Shown here piece after piece: positions 1 to 6,981 of a stretch of 10,718 nt of DNA. Position 1 is the stretch's first letter, and each line of letters starts with the position of its first letter. A model generated the notes under the pieces. The model had not been told where the DNA came from, made no database searches, and worked only from the letters and a program-made list of their open reading frames with translations. The translations under genes and the position numbers were made by a program. The stretch is from Prevotellaceae bacterium (lineage in GTDB: Bacteria > Bacteroidota > Bacteroidia > Bacteroidales > Paludibacteraceae), in the NCBI GenBank assembly GCA_031255055.1, contig JAIRTG010000085.1, positions 1 to 10,718 of the forward strand, in the 5' to 3' direction.

Positions 1-19
1 CTAATCACTAAACACTATT
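1..19. repeat. Heptamer direct repeats beside the left repeat
   Basis: The bases follow a period of seven (AATCACT, AAACACT, then a decayed unit) and run straight into the TAATCACTG that opens the neighbouring repeat. The same heptamer family occurs at 6885-6898, 6958-6974 and 10015-10040. No coding function is apparent. The element may continue to the left of the window. Confidence 0.6.
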
Positions 20-149
20 TAATCACTGTCTTACGGGGCGTTGCGGGGCAGCGCCCCGCAGAGGGGGTAGCGGAAGACCGCCGCAGGCGGGCTGAAGCGA
101 GGGGGAGACTTCCCCCCCCCCTAATTGTCTTTCTCTTTCTCTTTCTTCA
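20..149 (+). repeat. GC-rich hairpin repeat, left copy
   Basis: This 130-bp sequence is the reverse complement of 9871-9992. I see only one substitution (position 95), a C-tract of 10 instead of 8, and one extra 6-bp CTTTCT-type unit. It consists of consecutive dyads. One is TGCGGGGC (42-49), loop AGC, GCCCCGCA (53-60). Another is CCGCC/GGCGG around 79-91. A third is GGGGGA (101-106), loop GACT, TCCCCC (111-116). A C10 tract and a CTTT-rich tail follow. No open frame looks like a protein. It is best described as an interspersed palindromic (REP/MITE-like) repeat; the family is not recognised. Confidence 0.85.
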
Positions 150-262
150 AGGAAGACCGCACGGCGGACTGTAGCGAGGGGGAGACTCCCCCCCCTAATT
201 GTCTTTCTCTTTCTCTTTCTTCAAAAAAGACGCTAACTGCGAATTGTAGCGAAGGGAAACTT
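72..262 (+). repeat. Degenerate tandem units of about 75 bp
   Basis: The second half of the left repeat is tandemly reiterated. Unit 1 (72-150) starts GGAAGACCGC and ends with the CTTT-rich tail TTCTTCAA. Unit 2 (151-224) repeats the plan with a shorter C-tract (8) and the same tail. Unit 3 (from about 225) is strongly decayed: AAAAGACGC, later GTAGCGAAGGGAAACTT in place of GTAGCGAGGGGGAGACTT, and no C-tract. The gradient from intact to decayed suggests growth by slippage or unequal exchange followed by drift. The remaining bases to 340 hold no gene that I can support. Confidence 0.7.
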
Positions 263-340
263 CACTGCCTCCCGAATCGAAGTTATGAGTATCCCTGCGG
301 TTGAACATGAGGGGGACTTGCGGCTCGCAATTCGTAGCCT

Positions 341-380
341 GTAAAAAAGAAAGCCGAAGAATGATGCTCATCTCCGGCTT
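341..380 (-). terminator. Rho-independent terminator of the frd operon
   Basis: Read on the minus strand, AAGCCGGAGA pairs with TCTTCGGCTT (10 bp with one G-U pair) around a loop of about 10 bases, followed directly by the T-rich run TCTTTTTTAC. It lies 24 bases after the frdB stop codon and in the same direction, so it should end the frdC-frdA-frdB transcript. Confidence 0.85.
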
Positions 381-403
381 GCTTTTGTTGGTGTGAGGTT
401 GAA

Positions 404-1159
404 TCAGTCGGCAAATTTTGCGCTGAGAAACTCACGGTTCAGACGGGCTATGTGCGAAATCGAAACGGCTTTCGGACATTCGGCTTCGCAGGCGCCGGTA
501 TTGGTGCAGTTGCCGAAACCTAACTCTTCCATTTTGGCTATCATCGCTTTTGCTCGTGCTTTACGTTCGATCTGACCTTGCGGTAAGAGCGCTAATTGAC
601 TCACTTTGGCCGCTACGAATAGCATCGCCGAACCGTTTTTACAGGCGGCTGCACAGGCGCCGCAACCGATACAGGCTGCTGCATCCATCGCTTCGTCGGC
701 GTGTGGCTTGGGTATCGGAAGGGCGTTGCCGTCGGGCACTCCGCCTGTGTTTATCGATATAAATCCTCCCGCCTGAATGATTTTGTCGTACGCTCCGCGA
801 TCGACCATCAAGTCTTTGATGACCGGGAAACCGGCCGAACGCCATGGCTCGATGGTGATTGTTTCGCCGTCGCTGAATTTGCGCATGTGTAACTGACAGG
901 TGGTGATTTCCGTGTCCGGCCCATGCGGGTGTCCGTTGATGTACAGGCTGCACATGCCGCAAATGCCTTCTCGACAGTCGTGATCGAAGGCTATAGGCTC
1001 GTTGTGCTCGCCTACCAGTTTTTCGTTCAATATGTCGATCATTTCTAAAAAGGACGCATCGACAGATATGTTGTCTAACTTATACGTCTCGAATCGACCC
1101 GGAGCTTTCGGGCCGGCTTGACGCCAAACTTTTAGCGTTATGTTAATCGTTTTTTCCAT
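404..1159 (-). CDS. frdB: Fumarate reductase / succinate dehydrogenase iron-sulfur subunit
   Basis: This is the electron-transfer subunit that links the membrane cytochrome b to the flavoprotein. The 251 residues carry all the expected cluster ligands. The N-terminal plant-ferredoxin-like [2Fe-2S] domain has C62, C67, C70 and C88 (DCREGICGMC, then TTC). The C-terminal domain has C163-x2-C166-x2-C169 with C228 for [4Fe-4S], and C173, C218 and C224 for [3Fe-4S]. Length is normal for the Bacteroides-type protein. The start at 1159 is supported by GGGAGGAG (1173-1166), a strong Shine-Dalgarno sequence 6 bases upstream and unusual for this phylum. It is the last gene of the operon, 114 bases after frdA. 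Whether the enzyme mainly reduces fumarate or oxidises succinate is not readable from sequence; fumarate reduction is inferred from the anaerobic Bacteroidales setting. Confidence 0.95.
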   Translation of the reverse strand: MEKTINITLKVWRQAGPKAPGRFETYKLDNISVDASFLEMIDILNEKLVGEHNEPIAFDHDCREGICGMCSLYINGHPHGPDTEITTCQLHMRKFSDGETITIEPWRSAGFPVIKDLMVDRGAYDKIIQAGGFISINTGGVPDGNALPIPKPHADEAMDAAACIGCGACAAACKNGSAMLFVAAKVSQLALLPQGQIERKARAKAMIAKMEELGFGNCTNTGACEAECPKAVSISHIARLNREFLSAKFAD

Positions 1160-1273
1160 TATTTACTCCTCCCAACTTCCCCGAAAGGAAGGTTTTTGAA
1201 AGTTAGTTCTACTTTTTTTTTTTTGGTTGCACAGGATGCCGACCTTGAATCCCTCTTGGGGGGACGGCGGCGT
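1160..1273 (-). promoter_or_regulatory. frdA-frdB spacer: A-tract, small hairpin, strong RBS
   Basis: This gap is unusually long for the operon (frdC-frdA has only 31 bases). On the minus strand it holds an A12 run (plus-strand T12 at 1213-1224), then a short hairpin formed by AACCTTCC (1194-1187) and GGAAGTT (1180-1174) with one bulged base, then the ribosome binding site GGGAGGAG (1173-1166) six bases before ATG. No TAnnTTTG promoter box is visible here, so frdB is probably translated from the operon mRNA by its own strong initiation site. A role for the hairpin is inference. Confidence 0.5.
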
Positions 1274-3244
1274 TTATGCTTTATAGTTCCGTTGTTGACG
1301 TTTGATAAATTCGTAATCAAGCATTTCTTTCAACATTTCGGGTTCGCTGTCTTCTCCCGTGTATTTCCAGCAGGAGGCGAAAGAGAAATGGTTGTCGTCG
1401 CGCAGCGCTTCGCCGTCTTCCGTCTGATATTCAATACGGAAATGTCCGCCGCAGGATTCTTCGCGTTGCAGTGCGTCGCGTGCCATCAAACCGCCGATTT
1501 CGATAAAGTCGGCCAAACGAAGCGCTTTTTCCAACTCTACATTCAGGCTGTCGGGTTTGCCGGGTACATATACATTCGCCCAAAACTCTTTCCTGATGTC
1601 TTTGATTTTTTCGACGGCTTGCCGCAAGCCTTCTTTGTCGCGTGCCATCCCGACAAAGTCCCACATAACCAGTCCGAGCTCGCGGTGGATGGAGTCGACC
1701 GAACGATTGCCTCGAATCGACATGATTTTGTCGATTTTGTCGTTTACGGCTTTTTCGGCTTCTTCAAATTCGGGGAGATCGATACTCATGCGAGGTACCT
1801 GAATCTGGTCTGCCAAGTAGTTTTGAATCGTGTATGGCAGCACAAAGTAGCCATCGGCCAGTCCCTGCATCAGCGCCGAAGCGCCCAGACGGTTTGCTCC
1901 GTGATCGGAGAAATTCGCTTCGCCGATGCAGAACAAGCCTTTTACGGAGGTTTGCAGTTCATAATCGACCCAGATTCCACCCATTGTGTAGTGGATGGCG
2001 GGGTAAATCATCATCGGCGTTTTGTAGGGATTATCGTCTACGATTTTTTCATACATCTGGAACAGGTTTCCGTAACGGGCGCGTACTACGTCTTCTCCCA
2101 AACGTGCGATTGCGTCGGCAAAATCGAGATAAACCGCCAAACCGGTGGAACCGACTCCAAAACCGGCGTCACAGCGTTCTTTCGCGGCGCGGGAAGCTAC
2201 ATCGCGAGGTACCAGATTACCAAACGCAGGATAACGGCGTTCGAGATAATAGTCGCGGTCTTCTTCTTTTATTGCCGTGGGTTTCAGTTTACCCGCACGG
2301 ATGGCTTCTGCGTCTTCTTTTTTCTTGGGCACCCATATCCGCCCGTCGTTACGAAGTGATTCGGACATCAGGGTCAGTTTCGATTGATAATCGCCGTGAA
2401 CGGGAATACAGGTGGGGTGGATTTGTGCATAACAGGGATTTGCAAAATAGGCTCCTTTTTTATACATCTGAATAGCGGCAGAGCCGTTTGAACCCATCGC
2501 GTTTGTCGACAGGAAAAACGCATTGCCATACCCTCCAGAACCGACTACTACTGCATGGGCAAAAAATCGTTCGATTCTTCCCGTAACCAGGTTGCGGGCG
2601 ATGATGCCGCGTGCACGACCGTCGATAATCACGACGTCGAGCATCTCGTGGCGGGCGTATAGTTTCACGGCTCCTCTGCCAATCTGACGGCTGAGTGCTG
2701 AATAGGCGCCCAACAGCAATTGTTGTCCTGTTTGTCCGCGTGCGTAGAAAGTACGCGAAACTTGTGCGCCGCCAAACGAACGGTTGTCTAACAATCCGCC
2801 GTAATCACGTGCGAAAGGTACGCCTTGTGCAACACACTGGTCGATGATGCTGTTCGATACTTCCGCCAAGCGATATACGTTTGCTTCGCGAGCGCGGTAG
2901 TCGCCTCCTTTTATCGTGTCGTAAAACAGGCGGTAAACAGAGTCGCCGTCGTTCGGATAGTTTTTTGCTGCATTTATACCTCCCTGTGCGGCAATTGAGT
3001 GTGCGCGACGCGGAGAGTCCTGATAACAGAAGTTCAGCACATTGAATCCCATTTCGGCCAAAGATGCGGCGGCGGAAGCGCCGGCCAAACCTGTTCCGAC
3101 AACGATGATGTCTAAACGGCGTTTGTTGGCAGGGTTGACCAGTTTCTGGTGATTCTTATAATTTGTCCATTTTTCAGCCAATGGCCCCTCCGGGATCTTC
3201 GCATCTATTGCTGTTCCTTTGGCTGTTGCTTGTTCTTGCATCAT
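1274..3244 (-). CDS. frdA: Fumarate reductase / succinate dehydrogenase flavoprotein subunit
   Basis: This is the catalytic subunit that interconverts fumarate and succinate using covalently bound FAD. The 656 residues begin with a short extension and then the Rossmann dinucleotide motif GTGLAG (50-55). The covalent-FAD histidine is H82 in RRAHSIAAQGG; the family signature normally has S/T before this His and here it is Ala. Active-site segments are present: the QIHPT histidine motif with the following ESLRNDGR, the PRDVASRA arginine region, the IHYTMGG histidine and the C-terminal GANRLGASAL flavin motif. Length matches the Bacteroides/Wolinella/Bacillus class (type B enzyme). Two adjacent ATGs (3244 and 3241) make the first residue uncertain. 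It is the middle gene of the operon, 31 bases after frdC. Confidence 0.96.
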   Translation of the reverse strand: MMQEQATAKGTAIDAKIPEGPLAEKWTNYKNHQKLVNPANKRRLDIIVVGTGLAGASAAASLAEMGFNVLNFCYQDSPRRAHSIAAQGGINAAKNYPNDGDSVYRLFYDTIKGGDYRAREANVYRLAEVSNSIIDQCVAQGVPFARDYGGLLDNRSFGGAQVSRTFYARGQTGQQLLLGAYSALSRQIGRGAVKLYARHEMLDVVIIDGRARGIIARNLVTGRIERFFAHAVVVGSGGYGNAFFLSTNAMGSNGSAAIQMYKKGAYFANPCYAQIHPTCIPVHGDYQSKLTLMSESLRNDGRIWVPKKKEDAEAIRAGKLKPTAIKEEDRDYYLERRYPAFGNLVPRDVASRAAKERCDAGFGVGSTGLAVYLDFADAIARLGEDVVRARYGNLFQMYEKIVDDNPYKTPMMIYPAIHYTMGGIWVDYELQTSVKGLFCIGEANFSDHGANRLGASALMQGLADGYFVLPYTIQNYLADQIQVPRMSIDLPEFEEAEKAVNDKIDKIMSIRGNRSVDSIHRELGLVMWDFVGMARDKEGLRQAVEKIKDIRKEFWANVYVPGKPDSLNVELEKALRLADFIEIGGLMARDALQREESCGGHFRIEYQTEDGEALRDDNHFSFASCWKYTGEDSEPEMLKEMLDYEFIKRQQRNYKA

Positions 3245-3275
3245 AATTTTTTACATTAATAAGTTAAACATTTCG

Positions 3276-3947
3276 TTACCCGATAAGGCTTTTGATAAGA
3301 TAGACTATGGGAACAGCCATAAACAGTGCAATGATGATTGTCGACACAATATTCGAAATAGATTTCCAACGTGGTAGCCACGTTTTATTGCTTAGTCCGA
3401 ATGATTGCATCGCACTCCAAATGCCATGTGTCAGGTGAAACCAAAGTCCTGCAAGCAACACGATGTAGGTAATGGCGTAAAGCGGTTGCCTGAAATAGAA
3501 ATTAATCCAGTAGGCGCCGTCGGCCGCCTTTTCGACGTCGCCCAGATGTGTCAGTTCTACAAATTGCATTTTCGCCCAGAACTGATACAGGTGAAGTACC
3601 AGAAAACAGCAGATGACAAGGCCGAGAATGAACATGTTTTTCGACGACCATTCAACTCCTTCTTGCCTTGTTGTGACGGCGTATTTGTCTTTACCCCGCG
3701 CACGCCGGTTTTGAAACGTCAAAATCACCGCATACAAAAAGTGGATACCCACTAATGCCGTTAAACCCATCGTTGCAACGACCGCATACCAGTTGGCGCC
3801 CAAAAAGGCGCAAACGGCATTGTAGGCCTCTTCCGAAAACAGTACCACAACATTCATCATGCTGTGGAACAGAAGGAATAACACAAGAGCCGCTCCTGTG
3901 ATACCCATCACGAACTTTCTCCCGACAGGGGAATTAATTAGCCACAT
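3276..3947 (-). CDS. frdC: Fumarate reductase / succinate dehydrogenase cytochrome b subunit
   Basis: This is the membrane anchor that binds haem b and carries electrons between the menaquinone pool and the FeS subunit. The 223 residues contain five hydrophobic spans at about 13-35, 53-78, 104-124, 156-176 and 198-220, as in single-polypeptide (type B) anchors. Histidines that could ligate two haems lie in or next to the spans: H28, H69, H119, H171 and H174. It is the first gene of the operon. A promoter lies about 80-110 bases upstream, and no strong Shine-Dalgarno is seen, which is normal for Bacteroidota. Family and role are secure; the assignment of individual histidines to haems is inferred. 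Confidence 0.93.
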   Translation of the reverse strand: MWLINSPVGRKFVMGITGAALVLFLLFHSMMNVVVLFSEEAYNAVCAFLGANWYAVVATMGLTALVGIHFLYAVILTFQNRRARGKDKYAVTTRQEGVEWSSKNMFILGLVICCFLVLHLYQFWAKMQFVELTHLGDVEKAADGAYWINFYFRQPLYAITYIVLLAGLWFHLTHGIWSAMQSFGLSNKTWLPRWKSISNIVSTIIIALFMAVPIVYLIKSLIG

Positions 3948-4023
3948 AGATTTTCGTTTTTTTGTGTTAGTTTGTAAATAATATAAATCCCGCCGCTTTA
4001 AAACAGCAGCAAAGAGATGAGTA

Positions 4024-4054
4024 CAAATGTAATATTTTAGTTCTGAAGTTGCAA
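4024..4054 (-). promoter_or_regulatory. Promoter of the frd operon
   Basis: On the minus strand TACATTTG (4031-4024) matches the Bacteroidota -7 consensus TAnnTTTG exactly. TTG (4054-4052), a common -33 core, lies 20 bases upstream. Transcription would start around 4017, giving a leader of about 70 bases before frdC. Confidence 0.65.
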
Positions 4055-4113
4055 GGAGGTTTGTCTTTCCGGCTTGTTGCCCAATGATGTGTTGCGGACG
4101 AAAGGCTTATTAT

Positions 4114-4153
4114 ACAAAAGAAAAAGCTTGCGCTGATAATAACAGGCAAGCTT
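4114..4153 (-). terminator. Rho-independent terminator of fba
   Basis: On the minus strand AAGCTTGC-CTG pairs with CAG-(C)-GCAAGCTT (11 bp with one bulged base) around an AT-rich loop, followed by TTTTTCTTTTG. It lies 31 bases after the fba stop codon and separates fba from the frd promoter. Confidence 0.88.
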
Positions 4154-4183
4154 CTATTAAATAAACATGAAAGCCTGATGACA

Positions 4184-5176
4184 TTATGCCTTTCCGGCGC
4201 TTCCCAATACATGCTCGTTTTTGTGCATATACATTTTTTTCAACTCGTCGCGGGCGGGGCCTAAGTATTTACGCGGGTCAAATTCGGCCGGCTGATTTGC
4301 AAATACTTCACGCACTTTGGCCGTCATTGCCAGGCGTCCGTCGGAGTCGATGTTGATTTTACATACGGCCGATTGCGCCGCTCTGCGCAGTTGCGATTCG
4401 GGAATACCGATGGAATCTTTTAGTGCGCCGCCATATTGATTGATAATTTTCACATACTCTTGCGGAACCGATGATGAGCCGTGTAACACAATGGGGAATC
4501 CCGGTATTTGTTTTTCGATTTCTTCCAGAATGTCAAAGCGCAGCGGGGGAGGAATCAGGATGCCGTTTTCGTCGCGGGTACATTGTTCCGGTTTGAATTT
4601 GTTTGCTCCGTGCGAAGTGCCGATCGAAATGGCCAGCGAATCAACGCCTGTACGTGAAACAAAGTCAATCACTTCTTCGGGGCGTGTATAGGTGTGATGT
4701 TCGGCTGCCACATCGTCCTCAACACCTGCCAGAACGCCCAGTTCGCCTTCGACCGTCACATCGAACCGATGTGCGTATTCCACCACTTTTTTTGTCAATG
4801 CGATGTTGTCTTCGTAAGAATGATGCGAACCGTCAATCATTACCGACGAGAAGCCCATATCAATGCAATTTTTGCAAAGTTCAAAGGTATCACCGTGGTC
4901 TAAGTGAAGCGTCACGGGAATTTCGTAGCCCAATTCTTTGGCATACTGTACTGCTCCCTGCGCCATGTAACGAAGCAGTGTTTGATTGGCATATTTACGC
5001 GCACCGCTTGATACTTGCAAAATAACAGGCGATTTTGTTTCGACGCAGGCCGAAATAATTGCCTGCATTTGTTCCATATTGTTGAAGTTGTAGGCCGGAA
5101 TGGCATATTTGCCTTCCATCGCCTTACGAAACATTTCTTTGGTGTTAACCAAACCGAGTTCTTTGTAACTTACCAT
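4184..5176 (-). CDS. fba: Class II fructose-bisphosphate aldolase
   Basis: A zinc-dependent aldolase that cleaves fructose-1,6-bisphosphate to dihydroxyacetone phosphate and glyceraldehyde-3-phosphate (reversible), in glycolysis and gluconeogenesis in the cytoplasm. From the chosen start it has 330 residues, the usual size for Bacteroidales. The catalytic and metal motif HLDHGD contains D93 and zinc ligand H94. Further metal or substrate residues sit in GELG (E145), TSHG (H189), LHGSS (H232) and NIDSD (274-278). The frame is open upstream to 5260, but those 28 residues show no family similarity and overlap the predicted promoter at 5211-5241, so ATG at 5176 (MVSYKELG) is preferred. It is monocistronic, with its own promoter and terminator. 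The promoter lies between 11-bp inverted repeats, which suggests dedicated control. Confidence 0.95.
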   Translation of the reverse strand: MVSYKELGLVNTKEMFRKAMEGKYAIPAYNFNNMEQMQAIISACVETKSPVILQVSSGARKYANQTLLRYMAQGAVQYAKELGYEIPVTLHLDHGDTFELCKNCIDMGFSSVMIDGSHHSYEDNIALTKKVVEYAHRFDVTVEGELGVLAGVEDDVAAEHHTYTRPEEVIDFVSRTGVDSLAISIGTSHGANKFKPEQCTRDENGILIPPPLRFDILEEIEKQIPGFPIVLHGSSSVPQEYVKIINQYGGALKDSIGIPESQLRRAAQSAVCKINIDSDGRLAMTAKVREVFANQPAEFDPRKYLGPARDELKKMYMHKNEHVLGSAGKA

Positions 5177-5198
5177 AATTATATTGTTTTTAGTTTGA

Positions 5199-5259
5199 TG
5201 AATCCGGTCGCAAAAGTACGTCTTTTTTGTTAGTATTGAAATGAAAGAGACCGGATTCA
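5199..5259. repeat. 11-bp inverted repeat bracketing the fba promoter
   Basis: TGAATCCGGTC (5199-5209) and GACCGGATTCA (5249-5259) are perfect reverse complements separated by 39 bases. The spacer holds the whole predicted fba promoter. The proximal arm lies at the predicted transcription start and the distal arm just upstream of the -33 element. This geometry would suit a regulator binding two half-operators, but no regulator gene is in the window. Confidence 0.75.
5211..5241 (-). promoter_or_regulatory. Promoter of fba
   Basis: On the minus strand TACTTTTG (5218-5211) is an exact TAnnTTTG -7 box. TTTC (5241-5238), one mismatch from TTTG, lies 19 bases upstream, which is the usual Bacteroidota spacing. 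The leader to the ATG at 5176 would be about 30 bases. Confidence 0.7.
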
Positions 5260-5312
5260 AATTGCGAAGTACGATTAATTTTTGTTTTCACTAACAGTTT
5301 GTCAGCGAAATA

Positions 5313-5327
5313 TGTTTCGAGGAAACA
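5313..5327. promoter_or_regulatory. Operator-like dyad upstream of pepD
   Basis: TGTTTC (5313-5318), spacer GAG, GAAACA (5322-5327) is a perfect 6-3-6 dyad. It overlaps a second small palindrome, CGAAA-TATG-TTTCG (5306-5319). It sits about 40 bases upstream of the predicted pepD -7 box, in the divergent fba-pepD region. It could be a regulator binding site; a 6-bp dyad can also arise by chance. Confidence 0.35.
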
Positions 5328-5364
5328 AAAGATTTCAGGATTCTTATAATCATGGCCTTTTCCC

Positions 5365-5372
5365 TACCTTTG
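5365..5372 (+). promoter_or_regulatory. Promoter -7 box of pepD
   Basis: TACCTTTG is an exact TAnnTTTG match 48 bases before the pepD ATG at 5421. No good -33 element is visible 19-21 bases upstream (around 5340-5346), so help from an activator is possible. The box lies inside the upstream extension of the pepD frame, which argues against the ATG at 5352. Confidence 0.55.
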
Positions 5373-5420
5373 TCAAATCAATTTGTCAAAATCGTACTTA
5401 CACTAAAAAAAAGCAGCTAT

Positions 5421-6866
5421 ATGAAAAATCTTGAACCAAAAAGAATGTGGAATTATTTTTATGAAATCACACAGATTCCGCGCCCTTCAAAAAACGAAGG
5501 TAAAATTGTTGAATACCTGAAAGCATTTGCCGAAAAAAACGGACTGGAAATAAAGACAGACAACGTTCAAAACGTCATTATTTCAAAGCCGGCGACTGCG
5601 GGTTATGAAAATCACAAAAGAGTCGTCCTACAGGCGCATGTTGACATGGTTGCCGAGAAAAATGCCGATGTGGAATTTAATTTCGACACAGACCCGATTC
5701 AGGCATACATCGACGGTGACTGGATTAAAGCAAAAGGGACTACGCTGGGCGCCGACAATGGCATAGGCGTCGCAATGGCGCTGGCCGTACTGACGGACGA
5801 AAACCTGAAACATCCCGCGTTGGAATGTTTGTTTACGGTTGACGAAGAAACCGGGCTTACGGGCGCTTTCGCATTGGATGAGAAATCCCTCTCGGGAGAC
5901 ATACTGATCAACCTCGATTCTGAGGATGACGGCGAAATTTTCGTAGGTTGTGCCGGTGGAATCGACACACTGGGGAAAATAACGTACACTCCTGAAAAAA
6001 CACCTCAAAACTACTTTGGATGTTCGATTACCGTAAGGGGTCTGAAGGGGGGACATTCGGGCGACGATATTGACAAGGGATTGGGAAATGCGAACAAAAT
6101 ACTGAATCGTTTTCTGTGGATGACTAACGCCCGAACCGATTTGCGTCTAAGCAGTTTCAACGGCGGAAATCTGCACAACGCCATTCCGCGCGAAGCAACA
6201 GCCGTTGTTTGTGTGCCCGATGATTACAAAGAAAAATTGCGGGCGGAAATAAATCTATTTGCTTCCATCTTGGAGAATGAGTTTGGCGACCGCGAGCCGA
6301 ATTTAAAAATAGAATTGGAATCGGTTGCGCTGCCCGAAACGGTTATCGATAAAGCAACATCGGACAGATTGTTAATGGGATTGTATGTTTGTCCTCACGG
6401 CATAAAAGCGATGAGTTTCGACATGCCCGGGTTGGTGGAAACATCTACAAATCTGGCTTCGGTAAAGATGAAAGGCAGCAATACCATTGAGATAAACACC
6501 AGTCAAAGAAGTTCAATCGAATCGGCAAAATACGATATTGCATATCAGGTTGAGTCGGCGTTGAAATTGGCGGGAGCCGCTGTTACCCACGGCGACGGCT
6601 ATCCGGGCTGGCAGCCGAATCTCAAGTCGGAGATATTGAGAATTGCAAGCGACAGTTACAAAAAGCGCTACAAAGAAGACCCCAAAATCCGTGCGATACA
6701 CGCCGGTTTGGAATGTGGTCTGTTTCTGAAAAAGTATCCGCATTTGGACATGATTTCCATTGGCCCCACCATGCGGGGCGTACACTCTCCCGACGAAAAG
6801 CTGAACATCCCTTCAACCCAAAAAACATGGGATTGGCTGGTCGATATACTGGCTTCGATAGAATGA
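5421..6866 (+). CDS. pepD: Cytosolic non-specific dipeptidase (aminoacyl-histidine dipeptidase), M20 family
   Basis: A two-zinc metallopeptidase that hydrolyses dipeptides such as Xaa-His in the cytoplasm. It has 481 residues from the chosen start, close to the roughly 485 usual for PepD. Metal and catalytic residues of the M20 fold are in order: H73 and D75 (AHVDMVAE), bridging D112 (GADNGIG), catalytic E142 with metal-binding E143 (DEETG), D166 (NLDSEDDG) and the late histidine near 427 (HAGLECG). The lid domain with GLKGGHSG follows about residue 200. The frame is open back to ATG 5352, but the -7 box at 5365 and the typical N-terminus MKNLEPKRMWNYF favour 5421. It is divergent from fba and convergent with the glycosyltransferase. 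No clear plus-strand terminator was seen after its stop. Confidence 0.94.
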   Translation: MKNLEPKRMWNYFYEITQIPRPSKNEGKIVEYLKAFAEKNGLEIKTDNVQNVIISKPATAGYENHKRVVLQAHVDMVAEKNADVEFNFDTDPIQAYIDGDWIKAKGTTLGADNGIGVAMALAVLTDENLKHPALECLFTVDEETGLTGAFALDEKSLSGDILINLDSEDDGEIFVGCAGGIDTLGKITYTPEKTPQNYFGCSITVRGLKGGHSGDDIDKGLGNANKILNRFLWMTNARTDLRLSSFNGGNLHNAIPREATAVVCVPDDYKEKLRAEINLFASILENEFGDREPNLKIELESVALPETVIDKATSDRLLMGLYVCPHGIKAMSFDMPGLVETSTNLASVKMKGSNTIEINTSQRSSIESAKYDIAYQVESALKLAGAAVTHGDGYPGWQPNLKSEILRIASDSYKKRYKEDPKIRAIHAGLECGLFLKKYPHLDMISIGPTMRGVHSPDEKLNIPSTQKTWDWLVDILASIE

Positions 6867-6884
6867 AATTGCAGGGAGTAATGG

Positions 6885-6974
6885 TGATTGGTGATTGGCG
6901 TCAGGCGAAAAAACGTTCTTTCTAAGCGCTATTTTTAGATGACGTTGCCGCACGAAGTCACTAATCACTGTTTA
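6885..6974. repeat. Heptamer repeat motifs between pepD and the glycosyltransferase gene
   Basis: TGATTGG is repeated directly at 6885-6891 and 6892-6898. A related motif with period seven on the opposite strand (CACTAAT, CACTGTT) lies at 6959-6972. Both belong to the AATCACT-type heptamer family seen at the two ends of the window. The 115-base intergenic region otherwise holds only a possible terminator. Confidence 0.5.
6904..6946 (-). terminator. Possible terminator of the glycosyltransferase operon
   Basis: On the minus strand AACGT (6946-6942) and TCTAA (6939-6935) pair with TTAGA (6925-6921) and ACGTT (6916-6912), with a small internal loop, followed by TTTTTCGCC. It lies 35 bases after the glycosyltransferase stop codon. 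The internal loop weakens the stem, so this is only a candidate. Confidence 0.4.
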
Positions 6975-6981
6975 CTTCGGA

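Noticed and set aside
1196..2359. Long plus-strand open frame (387 codons) across the frdA region
   Set aside because: It is antisense to frdA, whose FAD and active-site motifs are unmistakable. The antisense product is Phe-rich and shows no domain; a shadow frame.
4184..5260. Longer fba start at 5260
   Set aside because: The 28 extra residues overlap the fba promoter and are not family-like; the conserved N-terminus begins at 5176.
5345..5350. TATAAT as a sigma70 -10 box for pepD
   Set aside because: Bacteroidota use TAnnTTTG. An exact match lies just downstream at 5365, and no TTGACA-like partner is seen.
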